Below, piece by piece: positions 20,781 through 32,817 of a DNA stretch of 64,000 nucleotides (position 1 is its first letter; the number at the start of each line of letters is the position of its first letter). The notes below the pieces were generated by a model. That model saw only the letters and a list, made by a program, of their open reading frames with translations, made no database searches and had not been told where the DNA came from. This DNA is from Akebia trifoliata (taxonomy: Eukaryota; Streptophyta; Magnoliopsida; Ranunculales; Lardizabalaceae). The stretch spans positions 12,607,092 through 12,671,091 of the forward strand of contig CM030711.1 in assembly GCA_017979445.1 (NCBI GenBank). Reading direction: 5' to 3'. Made by a program: the position numbers and the translations under genes.

Positions 20781-21640
20781 ATTTTGAATTTTAAATTTGT
20801 TGATTTAATTTAGTTGGGTTTCTATGGAATTTTAACTTAAGTTGGTCAATTAGTCTTTGATTTTAATTTCGCTTTGATTGGTTGATTGGATTTTCGTTGG
20901 TTCTGATTTATTGGTTGATTGGATTTTAATTTTAATTTGATCGATTAATTTTTAACTTGAATGTTAATCGTTTGATTTTTAATTTGAGTTTGATTATTAA
21001 TTTAAATTGTTTAATTAATTTTTAATTTGAAACATAAGTTGATTTCAAATTTTAATTGGCAAGGTAAATTTCAATTTATGTTTAATTTTTATTATATTTT
21101 TCTAATAATTAAAATCTCTAGGTCAAAGTAAGTTATGGAGGGGCGTTTCAATCATTTTTGTGATTTCTCATAAATTTATCTATTTTCATTGATTTGGATC
21201 TCATTAGACTAGAAATCATATTCTGAGTGCAATGAAGGTACTTTTGAGATTTTTCAAAGCTCTGAAATTTATGAGGGGTATTTTCGTTATTTTGGTGATT
21301 TTTACGAATTTTGGTATGAGGTTTCTGTCAATTCCAACATAATTATTTCTATGTCTCGAGGTCATATTTTCCTAGCGTAGTGAGGTCTCTAAGTTATCAA
21401 AAATGTGTAGCGAACCTAAGTGTACGTGTTTGCTAAATCAGGTGTAAGGTGTAGTGATCCTAAGCGTGCATAGATTTCTATGTTGAGTCATAATAGGTAT
21501 GGGAAATGAAAGGACTAGAAATAGAAAGATTGGAGACAGTACTCACAAGTCTTCAAATTCTTTGTGCTTATCATTAAGAATTCACGGTAATTGGGCGACG
21601 AATTGTCGAATTAGGCAAATGCAAAAATGGGGTATCTACT
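20781..21640 (-). repeat. right part of a gypsy LTR inserted in copia A
   Basis: The end gcaaaaatggggtatctact at 21621-21640 matches the E1 LTR terminus (gcaaaaatggggtgtctaca). Upstream, atgaggggtattttcgttattttgg and cgaggtcatattttcctagcgtag match 10895-10920 and 11120-11150 of E1. Direct contact with copia RT coding sequence at 21641 fixes the boundary. With 13006-13205 it forms both ends of one LTR. Confidence 0.65.
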
Positions 21641-22978
21641 AGTGCACCTCCTCTTAGAAGGTCAAAGAGGCAAATTGTTTTTCCTGCCCATTATAGAGAT
21701 AGAAATTTCCGCTTTATGCACTCTTATTTTCTTGCTAATCCAACTGAGGAAGATGAGCCCTTTTGTTTTGATAAAACAAATGATGCTCAAGAATGGAAGT
21801 ATGTCATGGATGAAGAGTTCCAAGCTCTTATAAAGAATCAAACTTGGGATCTTGTACCTAAGTTCAAGGATGTGAAATTTATCACATGTATGTGGGTCTA
21901 CAAAATCAAAGGTAAAGCAGATGGAAATGTGGACAGATTCAAGGTAAGGCTTGTTGCTCGAAGGTTTTCTTAAAAGTATAAAGAGAACTATGAGGAAACC
22001 TTTAGTCCATTTGTAAAAATGACTTTGGTTCGAGTTGTGATTTCCTTGGCAGTTTGTCATTGTTGGAAATTGTGGTAGCTTGATGTTAAAAATGCATTCT
22101 TATATGGAGAAATCGATAAAAATATCTATATGGAGCAGCCACATGGTTATGTATCTTATTCACATCTAGAGTTTGTTTACAAACTCAAGAACACTCTCTA
22201 TGGATTAAAACAAGTACCTAGAGCTTGATATGGTAAAATTGTCGAATACTTACATTTTTGTGGATACTTTACTTCTAACTCTGATTCTAGTTTGTTTGTT
22301 AAGAAGCAGGAAAGTTTGCATGTTATTGTTCTCTTATATGTTGATGACATGATTGTCACCGACAATGATGATGAACAAATTGCAAAACTTCGAGCCGAAC
22401 TTGCCATTTGCTTCGAGATGAAAGATTTGGAAAATCATAGTCATTTCCTTGGCTTGGAAGTAAATTCAATGGATGAAGGAATATTCATATCACAAAAAGG
22501 CTATGCGGAGAAACTTGTTCGCAAGTTTGGTTTGGACAAAAGTAAGTAATGTTCCACCCCTTTTTATGCTAACATAAAGCTAAGACGTGTTAAAGGGAGT
22601 TATGTTCGAATTGGAAGGAAAGTCCGATGCCGATTTGGGTGGTGATTTAAATGATCAGGTGAAGTATAAGGCTGCATCTCTTGCCACTCAAGAATGTGTG
22701 TGGCTACGTCGGTTGGTCGATGATGTTTCTTCACAAATTCACCAACCAACTATTATATATTATGACAATTAAAATGTTCTCAAGCTTGCAACAAATCTTG
22801 TTTGTCACACAAGGACCAAGCATATTGAAATTGAATATCATTTCATCTGTAAAAAGGCATTTGATCGATCAATTGAAGTTTTGGAGGTGCAAAACAACGA
22901 CAACCTTGCGGACATCTTCACTTGAATTTCTTAGAGCCAAGCTTGGTATTATTTCTAGAAAATCACTTTACAGGGGAG
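21641..22978 (+). pseudogene. copia A fragment: reverse transcriptase and RNase H
   Basis: The sequence resumes with APPLRRSKRQ and then FKDVKFITCMWVYKIKGKAD, the start of the copia RT. Further blocks are LDVKNAFLYGEIDKNIYMEQ, KLKNTLYGLKQVPRA and, in the frame 22292-22549, VIVLLYVDDMIVTDND with an intact YVDD box. RNase H pieces are AASLATQECVWLRRL and RTKHIEIEYHFI, and near 22900 NNDNLADIFT. In-frame stops at WKLW*LDV and PRA*YGK, and several frame changes, show decay. The two stops fit C-to-T change (CAG to TAG, and TGG to TGA on the other strand). Order and spacing agree with the integrase half at 11668-13005 being part of the same element. Confidence 0.85.
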
Positions 22979-23540
22979 TGTTAAATTTTAAATTTAATTT
23001 TTAGAAGTTTTATTTTATTTGAAGGGTTGTAGTGAGGGTATTTATGTAATTTTGTATGAGCCTCACTTCATATGTGTGGTTGACACCTATCACTTTCTCT
23101 CTCTTCTCTACCTCATCAACTTTTCCCATGTAGTCTTCTAGAATCTCCACCTTTATTGATGAACCCCATTACCATCAATTGTCTCCATTTTCCCATGTAA
23201 CTAACCTTAAGTACCAATGCATTTTCGTTTTTCATCTTGAACCTTCTAGAAACCCTCTTGAAATTTCTTAAACAAGCATTCTAACATGTTAGGAACTTCC
23301 TCTACCACCTGTATACATGTAGGAAGTCTCATTCACAACCTAGTCCTTGAAATAACCCTTGAGAAGAGAGAAAGTAAGATACCATCAATGCCCCAAATTC
23401 CATATCTTATATAAGTGGAGGTCTCATTTCCAACTTGTATAGTTTCTTTTGAATTAACTTAGTAACTCTCATTTCATCCTTTTAATTGTTGTTCTTCTTC
23501 TTCTTCTTGGTTGTGAATCTTGGGCCAATGTGTTCCTACA
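22979..23540 (+). repeat. 3' LTR of copia A
   Basis: It starts TGTTAAATTTTAAATTT directly after the PPT caggggag, and probably ends TTCCTACA at 23540. A TATATAAG box lies near 23410. The 5' LTR partner is not in the window, so the right edge is inferred from the usual CA ending only. Confidence 0.6.
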
Positions 23541-23649
23541 CTATTTGAGACGTGGAATTCCAAAAATTTGGATTCCATCTTTCTCCACAATAAAGAAGAT
23601 GATCGTGATATATTTTTAGTAAATTTCAACTGAAAAAGAAACTCATGTA

Positions 23650-24047
23650 ATGGCTACTAACGAGAATGGTAAGGTAGATAATTACCATTATGAAAATGGT
23701 AACAACAATATTGATGGAAAGGAAATTATGGAGTAGAATCTTATTAAAGGAAAGGAGAAAATTGGTAAAGATATCTCTCCCCCTTTTTGGAAATTCCTTT
23801 AAGGATTGAATCGGTTGAGGTGGCAAATCCCTTTCCAGCTCTAGTTGCCATAGATGAAGATTCGAAGGAGAATGTTTCTGAGCGTGAAGATTCTAGCCAA
23901 AATTCATCCTCTTCTAACATAATTCAATCGACATATTTGGAGGTAAATTTCTTTGTGGTAACTCTTATTTCAAATCAGAAAAATGCACGTAATTCTGGTA
24001 GAAAATCTGGTGTGAGTAAATTAGGTGGGAAGTCTAAAAAAAAATAA
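23650..24047 (+). pseudogene. LINE ORF1-like remnant
   Basis: A start at 23650 gives MATNENGKVDNYHYEN and stops at a TAG near 23736. A second frame from 23787 has VEVANPFPALV and a Ser/Glu-rich then Lys/Arg-rich C-terminus (SGRKSGVSKLGGKSKKK). NPF-AL motifs followed by a basic tail are common between ORF1 and ORF2 of plant L1 elements. No zinc knuckle or RRM could be seen. The call rests mainly on position just before the endonuclease. Confidence 0.4.
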
Positions 24048-24118
24048 ACTAAGGTAATGTCAGCCATTATGACGATATCAAAGGCAGCTCCATTTGAGGG
24101 AACTAAAAGCTTTTTTCA

Positions 24119-25385
24119 ATGATGATTGGAAGTTGGAGCATTAGATGGCTTAATCAAGTTACTAAAAGAAATGGTGTTAAAGGCCTAATAGTTAGAGAAA
24201 AGTTTGGGGTTCTAGCTTATGGTGAAACGAAGGTGGAGACATCGAGAGTTAATGGTATTCGTAGAAGTATTCCGAAATCCTGTAGTTTTATTAACAACTA
24301 TGATTCGAATTGTTCTGGTCATATTTGGGTTGGTTGGAACTTGTCAAATTTTCATCTAACTAAGGTGCGAGAGTCGAATCAGATGGTTCCTTGTTGTGTG
24401 GTCAGAATACAAGATAATTTCACATTTTTCGTGACCTTTGTTTATGCAGGTAATTTCACAAATGATAGGAGAACTCTTTGGAATTCTTTACAAGCTATTA
24501 CTAGTACTATGGTAGATCCTTGGGTGGTAGTTGGGGATTTTAATATAGTTCATTTCTACAAAGAGAAAGTGAGAGGGTTGTTGGCATCAAGGAGAAATAT
24601 AGAGGATTTGAACCTTAGTATTGATGCTTTAGATCTTCAAGATATGGTATTATCTAATAATGCCTTATCATGGAGTAACAAATGAAAGGGTGAGAGGAGA
24701 ATCATGAGTTCTCTAAACATGTCCTTGTGAATTCGAGTTGGATTGATATATTGCCTAATGTAAGGCTTTAGTATCATAATCCGGGTATTTCTAATCATTC
24801 GCCATTAAGTTTTAATCCAGTTTTCATGGAATCTGATAAATATGTGTGTTTTATGATTCTTCAATGCTTGGCTTGGGTAAGAAGGGTTTGGGAAAATTTT
24901 TGAAGAAGCTTGGCGAAGTCAAGTCAATAGAAATCCTTATTATGTTCTTGCAACAAAGTTGCATAATGTAAAGGCTGCCATTCAAGTCTGAAATAAAGAT
25001 AGGTTTGGTAATGCTTCAAGCAGAAAATCCAGAGTAGAGATAATCTTTTTTTCAATCTAGCATAAAATTCAATTGGATCAGTTAATTTTGACTTTGGCAA
25101 GGGAAGAAAAAGAAGCAACTGTGAGACTGAATAAAAAAAAATTTCTTGAGGAATCTATTGCCAAGAAAAAGTCAAGGGTTCAATAGCTGAGGGATGGTGA
25201 CAGTAATACAAAATTCTTTTATGCAACCGTAGCTTCTAACAATACAAGGAATAAGATTTCAAAAATTATTGATGATTCCAAGAATCCGATTATGAGAGAA
25301 GAAAATATTTGTGCTCTCGTTGTGGATTATTTTGAGAAGGTATTTGGCTCGAAGTGTAATAGTTCTAAGGAAGAACGACAGTGGG
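24119..25385 (+). pseudogene. LINE ORF2 endonuclease and linker, broken
   Basis: ORF2 makes the nick and copies the RNA at the target site. From 24119 a 188-codon frame shows the apurinic-type endonuclease: SWSIRWLNQ (WNIRG-like start), GETKVETSRV with the catalytic-Glu motif ETK, GHIWVGWNLSNF, FVTFVYAGN, and PWVVVGDFNIVH with the conserved GDFN. After a TGA at 24683-24685 the pattern continues in pieces: LATKLHNVKAAIQV, EEKEATVRLNKKKF, LRDGDSNTKFFYATVA and NKISKIIDDSKNPI, which is the endonuclease-RT linker of plant LINEs. It ends at YFEKVFGSKCNSSKEE. Several stops prevent expression. The RT block appears only at 50462. Confidence 0.8.
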
Positions 25386-26481
25386 ACGTAACTGTCTTGG
25401 CCCCTCAGGGTTCATACATCGAAATTGGTATTGATAGCCCGAGTTGACTCAAATTGTTCATCCCCCATCCAGAATGGGAGATAATATTTTAACCCCCCAT
25501 GTGACTCTTGTTAGTAGGTTTCTATATTGATTTTGAGTGACTATTTGCACACGTCGGATTGTACTTAGTTAAAGAGGGCACCCTTACAAGGATGGCACTA
25601 TAAGATAAGAATCAGATTTCATCACCGAATTCTTGCCCTATTAGGAAATTGAATTCACAACAAGCCAAAATTAATTACAATTTGATTAGACTTGACCCTA
25701 GGTCCCTTCAAGCTCAATAGGCAAAGCTAGTCTGAGTTGCACCAATTGCATTTCTTGATCAAGTCAGTGTCTAAGCGAAATCCTGCCCCACTGTACCCTA
25801 TTATACTAGGTGGTTAGACTACGTATATTCTAGACAAAGAGATGATTTAAGAGTGCCTTTGCTTCGCATTGTACACCGCCTCTCATCTGGGGATTAAACT
25901 AACTAATTTTGATTTCATATAATTGGGTTGGAAGCTATGACTATTCCTTTGAAATAGTTAGGGGATGTCTAGTTTGTAGAACCCCCGAAGCACTATGTGA
26001 ATTTTTCCCTATTTTTTGTATGAGTCTATAATATACGTTAAAATAAATACAGGACCCCAAGTAGATTTACATCGTCATGGAATTTAGGAGAGAATCATAG
26101 ATCCCGTATGTCCTATGTGATAATTATTGTCATTTTCCCTAGTATTGTCCAAGTCCACCCATGCTTCATGCTACACAGGCTAATATGCGTCAATTTCAAA
26201 ATTCTTATTAGATGCTGACACCTAGTTTGTTTGACCAAACATACCATGTAGATAATTGGTTTTCCTCGGATACCATACCATGTCCGAACGAGTTCACTCA
26301 GGGTAGTCACTTTGACAACCATGAGGATTTTTATATGCACGACACCTCGATGATGAATCCAACCATATTTCTCCAACAATCCTATGATTCTCAATATTTC
26401 TCTGAATATAGAATTGTAGAGCTAGAATCAACATTTAATTACATATTTTTATCTTCTCCTCCAACTTTGTCATTAGAGTCT
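25386..26481 (+). other. Tat-like leader fragment and unknown sequence
   Basis: The reverse complement of about 25727-25880 matches the leader of E1 at 7830-7975, including gcaattgg/gcaattga, the ggtacag.ggggca stretch and the tctagaatatacgtagtcta palindrome region. The fragment is therefore in plus orientation relative to a Tat-like element. The rest, including an open frame at 26212-26625 that runs into the LTR of M, is not recognised. Confidence 0.45.
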
Positions 26482-28462
26482 TGTAGACATGAGAAGTTCA
26501 TACTTGAACCTCAATGCTATGTTGTTTGGAGTCGCCACCATTATTTTTTGGAAATGGGTGTGAATAGGCACCCGAATCAATTTTTTGAAAATCACTTTTC
26601 ATGGCATTGTAGTAACTCTCATTAATGAAAAATGTATGGTCTACCTAAGATCTAGGTAAGGAGATTCGGTTAGAGAATGTAGAAGGTGTCAGGCACCCCA
26701 TTCTCTCCACCTAAGGTGGTTACCTTTAGATTTGGTCATTTTTAAAAAGATTAACATAATAAAAAAAATGCATGAGATGCATGAAGTAGGTGTGTGCACA
26801 TGGTAAATATTTCCCTCTTTAAAAGAGAATTTAATGTTAGTGTTGACATGAGGAATATTTTATGGAAGAGGATACCTCATGAAACCTACACATTTTTGCA
26901 TGAGTTGAAATATTGGTTTAGATCCACAATCACATGCTGAGCTAGAAATTTAGTGTTTTAACCTCATCAAGAGAGTTACACAATTCTTCATTATAGCCAA
27001 GCATGTGTGGTGTGTGTGCATGTGTACATTATGATGCATGAGATGAAAATGGATTAAAAGGGGCTTCAACCTCCATCCTTTCGACCAAACCGCCTCAAGT
27101 ATTCTATGCCCAAGGTTGAGATTCAATTTACTCGAGATGAAGAAGGGTTCTCCATTATATCTTAAGGCTTCTAAAAAAGGAAAAGAGAGGGATAAAAGAA
27201 GAAGCTGCAAGAGTTAAAATAAAACAAAATAAAAAACTTAATCTATACTCACCTTGTCTCTTTGGAAGTCTCGAATGATTTTGAGCTTTACAAGAAGAAC
27301 TTGAGAGTTGAATGATATAGTTGGGGGTTAAAGCGTTGAAGGTTAAGAGATGAGAGAGTGAGTAAGGATTTTGGTAGAGCTTTAGATTGAGAGATGGGGG
27401 CTTGAAAGCATGCTTATTCATAGAAAATGAGGGTATTTATAGAGTTTTTGGAGATAAAGTGGTCCAACCTTAAAAATAAAGAAAATGGACATGAGGTTTA
27501 AGTTATTTTTTTTAGATTTTTCATTTGTGTGATGGTAAAGATGACATTTGAAGAAACTTAAAAGCATTCTTTGATATTTGATTTTTGATAAATAGTGGTG
27601 AGAAAATAAAAATACTTTTGGGAGGGTGAATAAGAGAGTGACATGTGTAAAGGTGGAGTGGTAGGTAAAAAGTAGACCTTGGTTTATTTGTAAAAAACTC
27701 ATAAAACAAGGGTGGAAGTATATTTTTAAAATGGACCAATAGGAGAACAAAAGTACTTTTGGGAGGGTGAGTAGGGGAGTGACATGTGTAAAGGTGAAGT
27801 GGTATATGAAAAGTAGACATTGGTTCATTTGTAAATAACTCATAAAGCAATGATGGATGTGTATTTTTTAAATGGACTAATGGGAGAGCTCTATGTATGT
27901 ACTTGAAGATTCTCACCTTTTGAGGGTATGATTGAAATTTCTCTCAACTTTATGAATTATTACTAAAGACCAAATAACATTTTTGATTTAACCATCCTTT
28001 TTGGAAAGGGTATTCTTGGACTTTCAAAAAGGGGAGTTGACTCTCCAATTAGATTGATGCATTGGGTATTGGGGGCTTATAGGAGATCAACATGTAACAC
28101 CTTTTGAGGGGTGTGAGAGAATAGGCTTAGAATGGACTTTGTTTATGGATAATGGGTATTTAAGGCTATGGGCTTTGTTTATGGATAATGGGTTAAGGTC
28201 TTGGGGTGACTTGGCTTGATTAGGATATGAATTTTGTTTATAGACTTGGGTTAGGATATAGGTGATGGATATAGATTTAAAGTGAATTAGGGACAAAGTT
28301 GAGCATGCAAAAGTATATAACAATATGCATGTATGCATGTATGTATGAGAATGATGCCAAGTGGCAATGCGGGCCAGTTGGGAGGCTTAAGTTCTTAATT
28401 GAAATCAATTCAAGAAAATTTTGATTTATCTAAAGTGGTTCATGCAAATTGGGGTGTCTACA
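26482..28462 (-). repeat. 3' LTR of M
   Basis: It is homologous to 42928-44936, with visible divergence of several percent plus indels. It carries a TATAAATA box on the minus strand at 27434-27441 and a pair of ~150 bp direct repeats at 27585-27890. Confidence 0.8.
27585..27890. repeat. direct repeat pair (~150 bp) inside the LTR of M
   Basis: Two units share tacttttgggagggtga, gagtgacatgtgtaaaggtg and aaaagtagac.ttggtt.atttgta. The same duplication is present in the other LTR at 44085-44375, so it predates insertion. The long minus-strand frames through it are by-products of the repeat. Confidence 0.8.
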
Positions 28463-28849
28463 ACTGTCCCTCTTTGTAGGAATTGCTTGCAAAGAATAAA
28501 TTAGACCTTTATTTGTACGAATCTGAAATGATTTTTTACGAAATGGTTGAAAACGTCAGATAAGTTGATGATTTTTTTTTGGTTACATGTAGCTACCCAA
28601 GCACGAGGTCTGACAGGGTTAACCTTTTTGAAATCCTTAACTTCGGGGCATGGAGCTCGTTTGAAATCTTGGATAAAACTTTGATGATTTTTGAAAATAA
28701 TTGATGCTTCAAACCATGTAATACAATTTTGAAATATATTTTTTCTTTGTTGATTCCGAATTTCAAACTTTCTTCTTCCCTTTCATGGCAATTACAGGAT
28801 TGTCTAGAAAGGCTTGGTGTGATGTTGCCGTTCTTAAGAGACGCTTGCT
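28463..28849 (-). other. 3' end of M internal region with PPT
   Basis: Non-coding. The minus strand reads cctacaaagagggacagt just before the LTR start, a plausible polypurine tract. Nothing else is recognised. Confidence 0.4.
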
Positions 28850-29400
28850 TTGGGGATGCATGACGGTATTATAGTTGAGTACTTGCTAAGTGGTTGTGCT
28901 TCAAATGTGGAGAGAATCATCATTGATCAGGCTTCTCAAATCAAAGCCTTAGAGCATAACACCTATTGGCTCGAAAGTCAGAGTCCATTTGAGGAAGGAA
29001 TCAACATCCTCAAGCATCATCGCTCTACCTTAAGACATAACCAACCGATCACCATCCCAACTACCAATCAGAATGGCCAATCTCACAATTCATCCAAATC
29101 TCCCAACCTCGAATCTTTCATGACCTCCACTCATCATACCCTATACCATACCAACTTCAGGCTCTTCCTCTTGACCACATCTTATCATACCCTGCTCTGC
29201 ACCGACTTGTTAAATTTCAAACTTCTCCTCCCGACCACCTCTCATCTTATCTTATACTAACCCACAAATTTCTGACACCACTATACCAACCATCAAGCCC
29301 AGTCCACCACTTTTTATCCTCCACATAAAGCCAGATCCTAAACCCATAACCATCGTATCCCCAAAATCCTTTCCTTACCGCTCAAATCAAACTGTCCTAT
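28850..29400 (+). other. unrecognised stretch upstream of the protease remnant
   Basis: A 136-codon frame at 28850-29260 starts GMHDGIIVEYLLSGCASNVE-like and becomes rich in Thr, His and Leu. I do not recognise it. Its orientation is that of the following protease and it may be decayed gag-pol linker. Confidence 0.25.
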
Positions 29401-30950
29401 GGAGCTATGGTACGATGATCGTTACATCAACGAAAGTTGAAAGTCGAAATAAGCTATGGTCACATATATTGGTCACATGAACAGATCAGGAAGATACTAC
29501 AAGGTACTAGAAAAATAACAAAAAAGACAGAACAAGGAAGAAAAAAAAAAAGAAAAGAAAAAAGGAAAGGAAAGCTTGTAGAGGAGGAATAAGTACCACA
29601 AAAGGAACCAGAGAAGAAGAAGAACAGAGTAACTGACAAGGATGCAACTGACTTCCTCAAACTCATTTGAAAGAGTGAGTACAACATAATAGAGCAGTTG
29701 AACAGAATGCCAACTCAAGTCAGTATCTTTGACCTACTATTAAACTCAGAACACTATCGAGAAGTATTGCTCAAAGTCTTTAGTAATGCACACGTACCTG
29801 AGATCATTTTGCTAGAAGAGTTGAAAAAAATGGTGGGACAGATCATGACCCCCAATCTAATCACTTTCACAGAAGATGAATTTATCAATTGGGGGCATGG
29901 TCACATTGAGTCATTGCACATTGTAGTAATGTGTAAAGGTATGATGGTAGCTAGAGTATTGATCGACAATGACTCGACTCTAAATGTTTATCTTCTACAA
30001 ACTTTACACAAGCTAAATGTAGATTTGTTTCACCTCAGGTCGACTAAGAGGACCGTCAGGGCTTTTGATTGCAGAAAAATTGAGTCGCTAGGGGAATTGG
30101 ATCTTCCTGTCACCATTGGATCATGTACATTTGAAGTGACGTTTGAGATCTTGGACATACCCTCGGCATTCAATCTTCTCTTAGGAAGACCTTGGATTCA
30201 TATCGTGGGAGCAGTTCCTTCTTCCTTATATCAATGGGCCAAATCCATTATGGGATAGAGGGTGATCTCCGTCCTCACAGAGAATCTCATACCCGTCGAT
30301 CGATCGCCAAATGTATCTTATATAGATGTGACAATGACTAGGGACAAAGAGGGATATCACATTTTCCAGTAAACATTCATCAACCATATCCCAAGGGGAG
30401 ATGAGAAGATAATGGCAGAATTATCAAAAGAAAATTTGATAATCGGGAGAGTAATGAAGATGGTGGGGTACAGTCTGAAACAAGGGATAGGACCTAAAAA
30501 AAAATGGAGGGTCACTATGATCAATGACAAAAGTACACTCCCTACTTTGGTCTTGAGTTCAAGCCTATGAAAAAGGACATCTCGAACATGAATGATAAGA
30601 AGAGGGAGCTTCAACTTGCACGAAGACAGAATCGATAGCCTAATGTATAGAACTTGAACAAAATATCACACATCAACGTCAGCTTCCCATAATCATCGAA
30701 GAGGTCAGATGACTTGTCAAAACTACCACCAACAAACTACACAGGAGAACCAAGTATTGTAAGTATTAAGCCTATTCAAGTACAAGAAGACTCATTTGTT
30801 GAGTTCTCATGCTCCTTTTCGGAGGGCATGGACATCTTGTTCGAAGGGGATTCCGAAGGAAATCAAAAAGAAGAAGCAGAGCCCGCTAGGCGGAAGTCGC
30901 AATATGCGAAATAGAAAAATCATTGTTCTCCTTTCAAATCGATTGAGGAT
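29401..30950 (+). pseudogene. Tat-lineage protease and G-patch remnant
   Basis: The retropepsin would cleave the gag-pol polyprotein. Reading from ~29400 gives WSYGTMIVTSTKVESRNKLW and MNRSGRYYK, which fit the MTRSGR box upstream of Tat proteases. Then come ATDFLKLI, stop, KSEYNIIEQLNRMPTQVSIF and LLNSEHYREVLLKVF. The 186-codon frame at 29698-30258 has VARVLIDNDSTLNVYLLQTL (active site D-N-D-S where D-N-G-S or D-S-G is expected), VRAFDCRKIESLGELDLP and FNLLLGRPWIH, the flap and LGRPWI signatures. A G-patch-like part follows (KMVGYSLKQGIGPKKK near 30465). Stops and the altered active site show it is dead. It converges with the minus-strand gag at 31043-32611. Confidence 0.75.
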
Positions 30951-31042
30951 TTGTCGTAATTCCACCCACCCTACAAATGCTTATACCCAGATTTGACGAC
31001 AGTCACCCAGAAGTGATGGTCATATCTAAACCATCAAGGGAG

Positions 31043-32611
31043 TCACTCTCCCAACCTATCTACCCTATAGAGGTTTGGTTCATCCTTTTTTATGGCATTC
31101 ACTGTAGGCCTGTTGCCTCCCCCATTGTGCATTGGTAATGTGTTTTGGTTGATGTTCTGTTGAGGTACTTGGACTGTCGGATTATCCAAGATGATCGTTT
31201 TCCTGTTGATTAGATTTTGAACTTGGTGCTTGAGTTGCCAACATTGGTCGGTGGCATGCCCCGATACACCCATATGAAATTTGTAGAATTGATTGGGATT
31301 GTACCCTAGTCTCTTTACCACCTCTGGGTTTGGTTGCCTCTTAGTGAGATATTCTCCGCTAAGTAGTGTTGGGAGTAGTTCTGATAGAATCATGGACAGA
31401 CGAGTGAAGATTCGAGGGATCCTGTTGGGTCTGCGCTGATCGGTTTGATGATTCTGGGCAAACTGTGGGTTCTGACCAAACACTGGATTTTGCCCGAACT
31501 GGAATGCCTACGGAATTGGTATAGTTTGAGGTATTAGTAGTCTCTGGTTTGGTGTTGAGATGAAGAAAGAACGGATGGGTTGTACATTATTAACTTAGGA
31601 TTCATCTTTCTTCTTATTCAAAATCACTAGATTGGACAAATTGTAAATTAAACCTGACCGAATACCGTCTTCCACCCGATTTGCAACTTGGACCAATGAC
31701 GAGAAGCTTGCAGTTATATGACCCACTAGGTGCGTGTAAAATGAGTGGCCTAGAGTAGAGATGAATATAGTATTCATCTCATGTTCCGTCATTGGTGGTT
31801 TTACCTTAGATGCTGATTCCCGCCACCTTTGGGCATACTCTTTCATGTTTTCTTTTTGATTTCGAGTCATCTTTGCCATGTTGTTCCTGTCCAACCCCAT
31901 ATATGTGTTGAATTTGTACTCCTCCGAGAAAATCGTAGCCAGATCTTTCCAGCTTTTAATCTGAGAATGATCCAACTGAGAGAATCAGGATAGGGCCGCC
32001 CCTATTAGATTTCTTTGAAAAAGCTAGATCAATAACTTGTCTTCACTACCAAACTGGCACATAGATCCACAATAAAGTTTCAAGTGAGACAGAGGGTATC
32101 CAATGTCCTTATACTTTTCGAAGTCAAGACACTTGAACTTTGGCGGTAATGGTGCATTTGGGTATAGGAAGAGATCTTTGAACCTCATTCCATTTGTTGA
32201 GTCTTTTCCCTTCATCCTTCAGATCTTTTCTTTGACTGCCTCAAGCTTATTAGCCAATTTCTCCTCTGTGGTGCTTCTTACCTCAGTTGCTTTAAATTCA
32301 CCTTCTTCCTCTTGAACGACATCTTGTTGTTGTGAATTGCAATGAATGTTAATTGGTGGTCCTCGATTGGTCGAAACCATGGGTGGTAGGATATTCTACG
32401 TTATTAGCTGTTGTTGTTGGGGTAGTTCCGGTATGGCTTGATTCGAACCTGAGGTTTGATGTTGAACAACCTGAATGATACTCGAATTTGTCATTAATAG
32501 ATCAAGAATCTTGTTATATTTTTCTAACGCCTTCACCACTATATCAAGTTTCGATGTGAGATCTGTTATTACTTCTGTTACTGATTGTTGAGGTTGCTTT
32601 GAAGTGTTCAC
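31043..32611 (-). pseudogene. gag: gag of element M, broken
   Basis: Four minus-strand frames in order make up one decayed gag. The first (32396-32611) holds a coiled-coil-like start, VTEVITDLTSKLDIVVKALE. The second (32024-32215) has LPPKFKCLDFEKYKDIGYPL and HLKLYCGSM. The third (31595-31975) has IKSWKDLATIFSEEYKFNT and MKEYAQRWRESASKVKPPM, the gag core. The fourth (31043-31483) has LLSGEYLTKRQPN and a zinc-knuckle-like region FYKFHMGVSGHATDQCWQLK in which the first Cys is replaced. It resembles E1 and E2 gag only distantly, so M is a different Tat-like family. Stops between the frames preclude a product. Confidence 0.8.
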
Positions 32612-32817
32612 GATTCGTTACGAGCATAGAAAATATGGAGGGTGGCAAGTACTTCTTTCTAAATCGTTTGGCTACCTGTGAACAAGAGGTTAAGTGTTAA
32701 TACATCATTTACATAATGAAAATGCATGATGATTCATTAGTTCAAATTGGATTAATTGGTAAAGTTGAATTAAAAATGCCCTGAATTGGGTTGCAGTCAA
32801 ATTTTTTATTTTTTTGT
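32612..32817 (-). other. spacer between gag of M and minisatellite
   Basis: A/T-rich, no feature recognised. Confidence 0.3.

Larger units (their letters stand above)
11306..23540 (+). mobile_element. copia A: nested-in Ty1/copia element, 5' end missing
   Basis: Copia coding pieces in correct order on the plus strand are found at 11309-11395, 11668-13005 and 21641-22978, followed by a PPT-like caggggag and a 3' LTR. The order is protease/pre-integrase, integrase, RT, RNase H. The gaps are explained by a MITE-like insertion and by an 8.6 kb insertion that begins and ends with gypsy LTR termini. The 5' part is missing because E1 abuts the coding sequence at 11305. Many stops and frameshifts show that it is dead. 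Confidence 0.8.
23541..25385 (+). mobile_element. L1-type LINE, 5' half
   Basis: ORF1-like and endonuclease remnants stand in plus orientation and stop abruptly near 25385. The RT that should follow is found at 50462-51010, and the LINE ends in a short A tail at 51561-51568. I infer one LINE of about 3 kb remaining sequence split by ~25 kb. The exact 5' end is not visible. Confidence 0.7.

Noticed and set aside
26212..26625. 137-codon plus-strand frame
   Set aside because: It runs across the edge of the M LTR at 26482, so it is not one gene. No similarity was recognised in the left part.
27418..27916. Minus-strand frames of 131-141 codons, with a partner at 43894-44331
   Set aside because: They overlap each other in two frames and follow the 150-bp direct repeats of the M LTR. 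Openness comes from base composition and duplication.
29521..29575. Polypurine run as a possible regulatory site or PPT
   Set aside because: No LTR start follows. It lies in decayed protease-upstream sequence.
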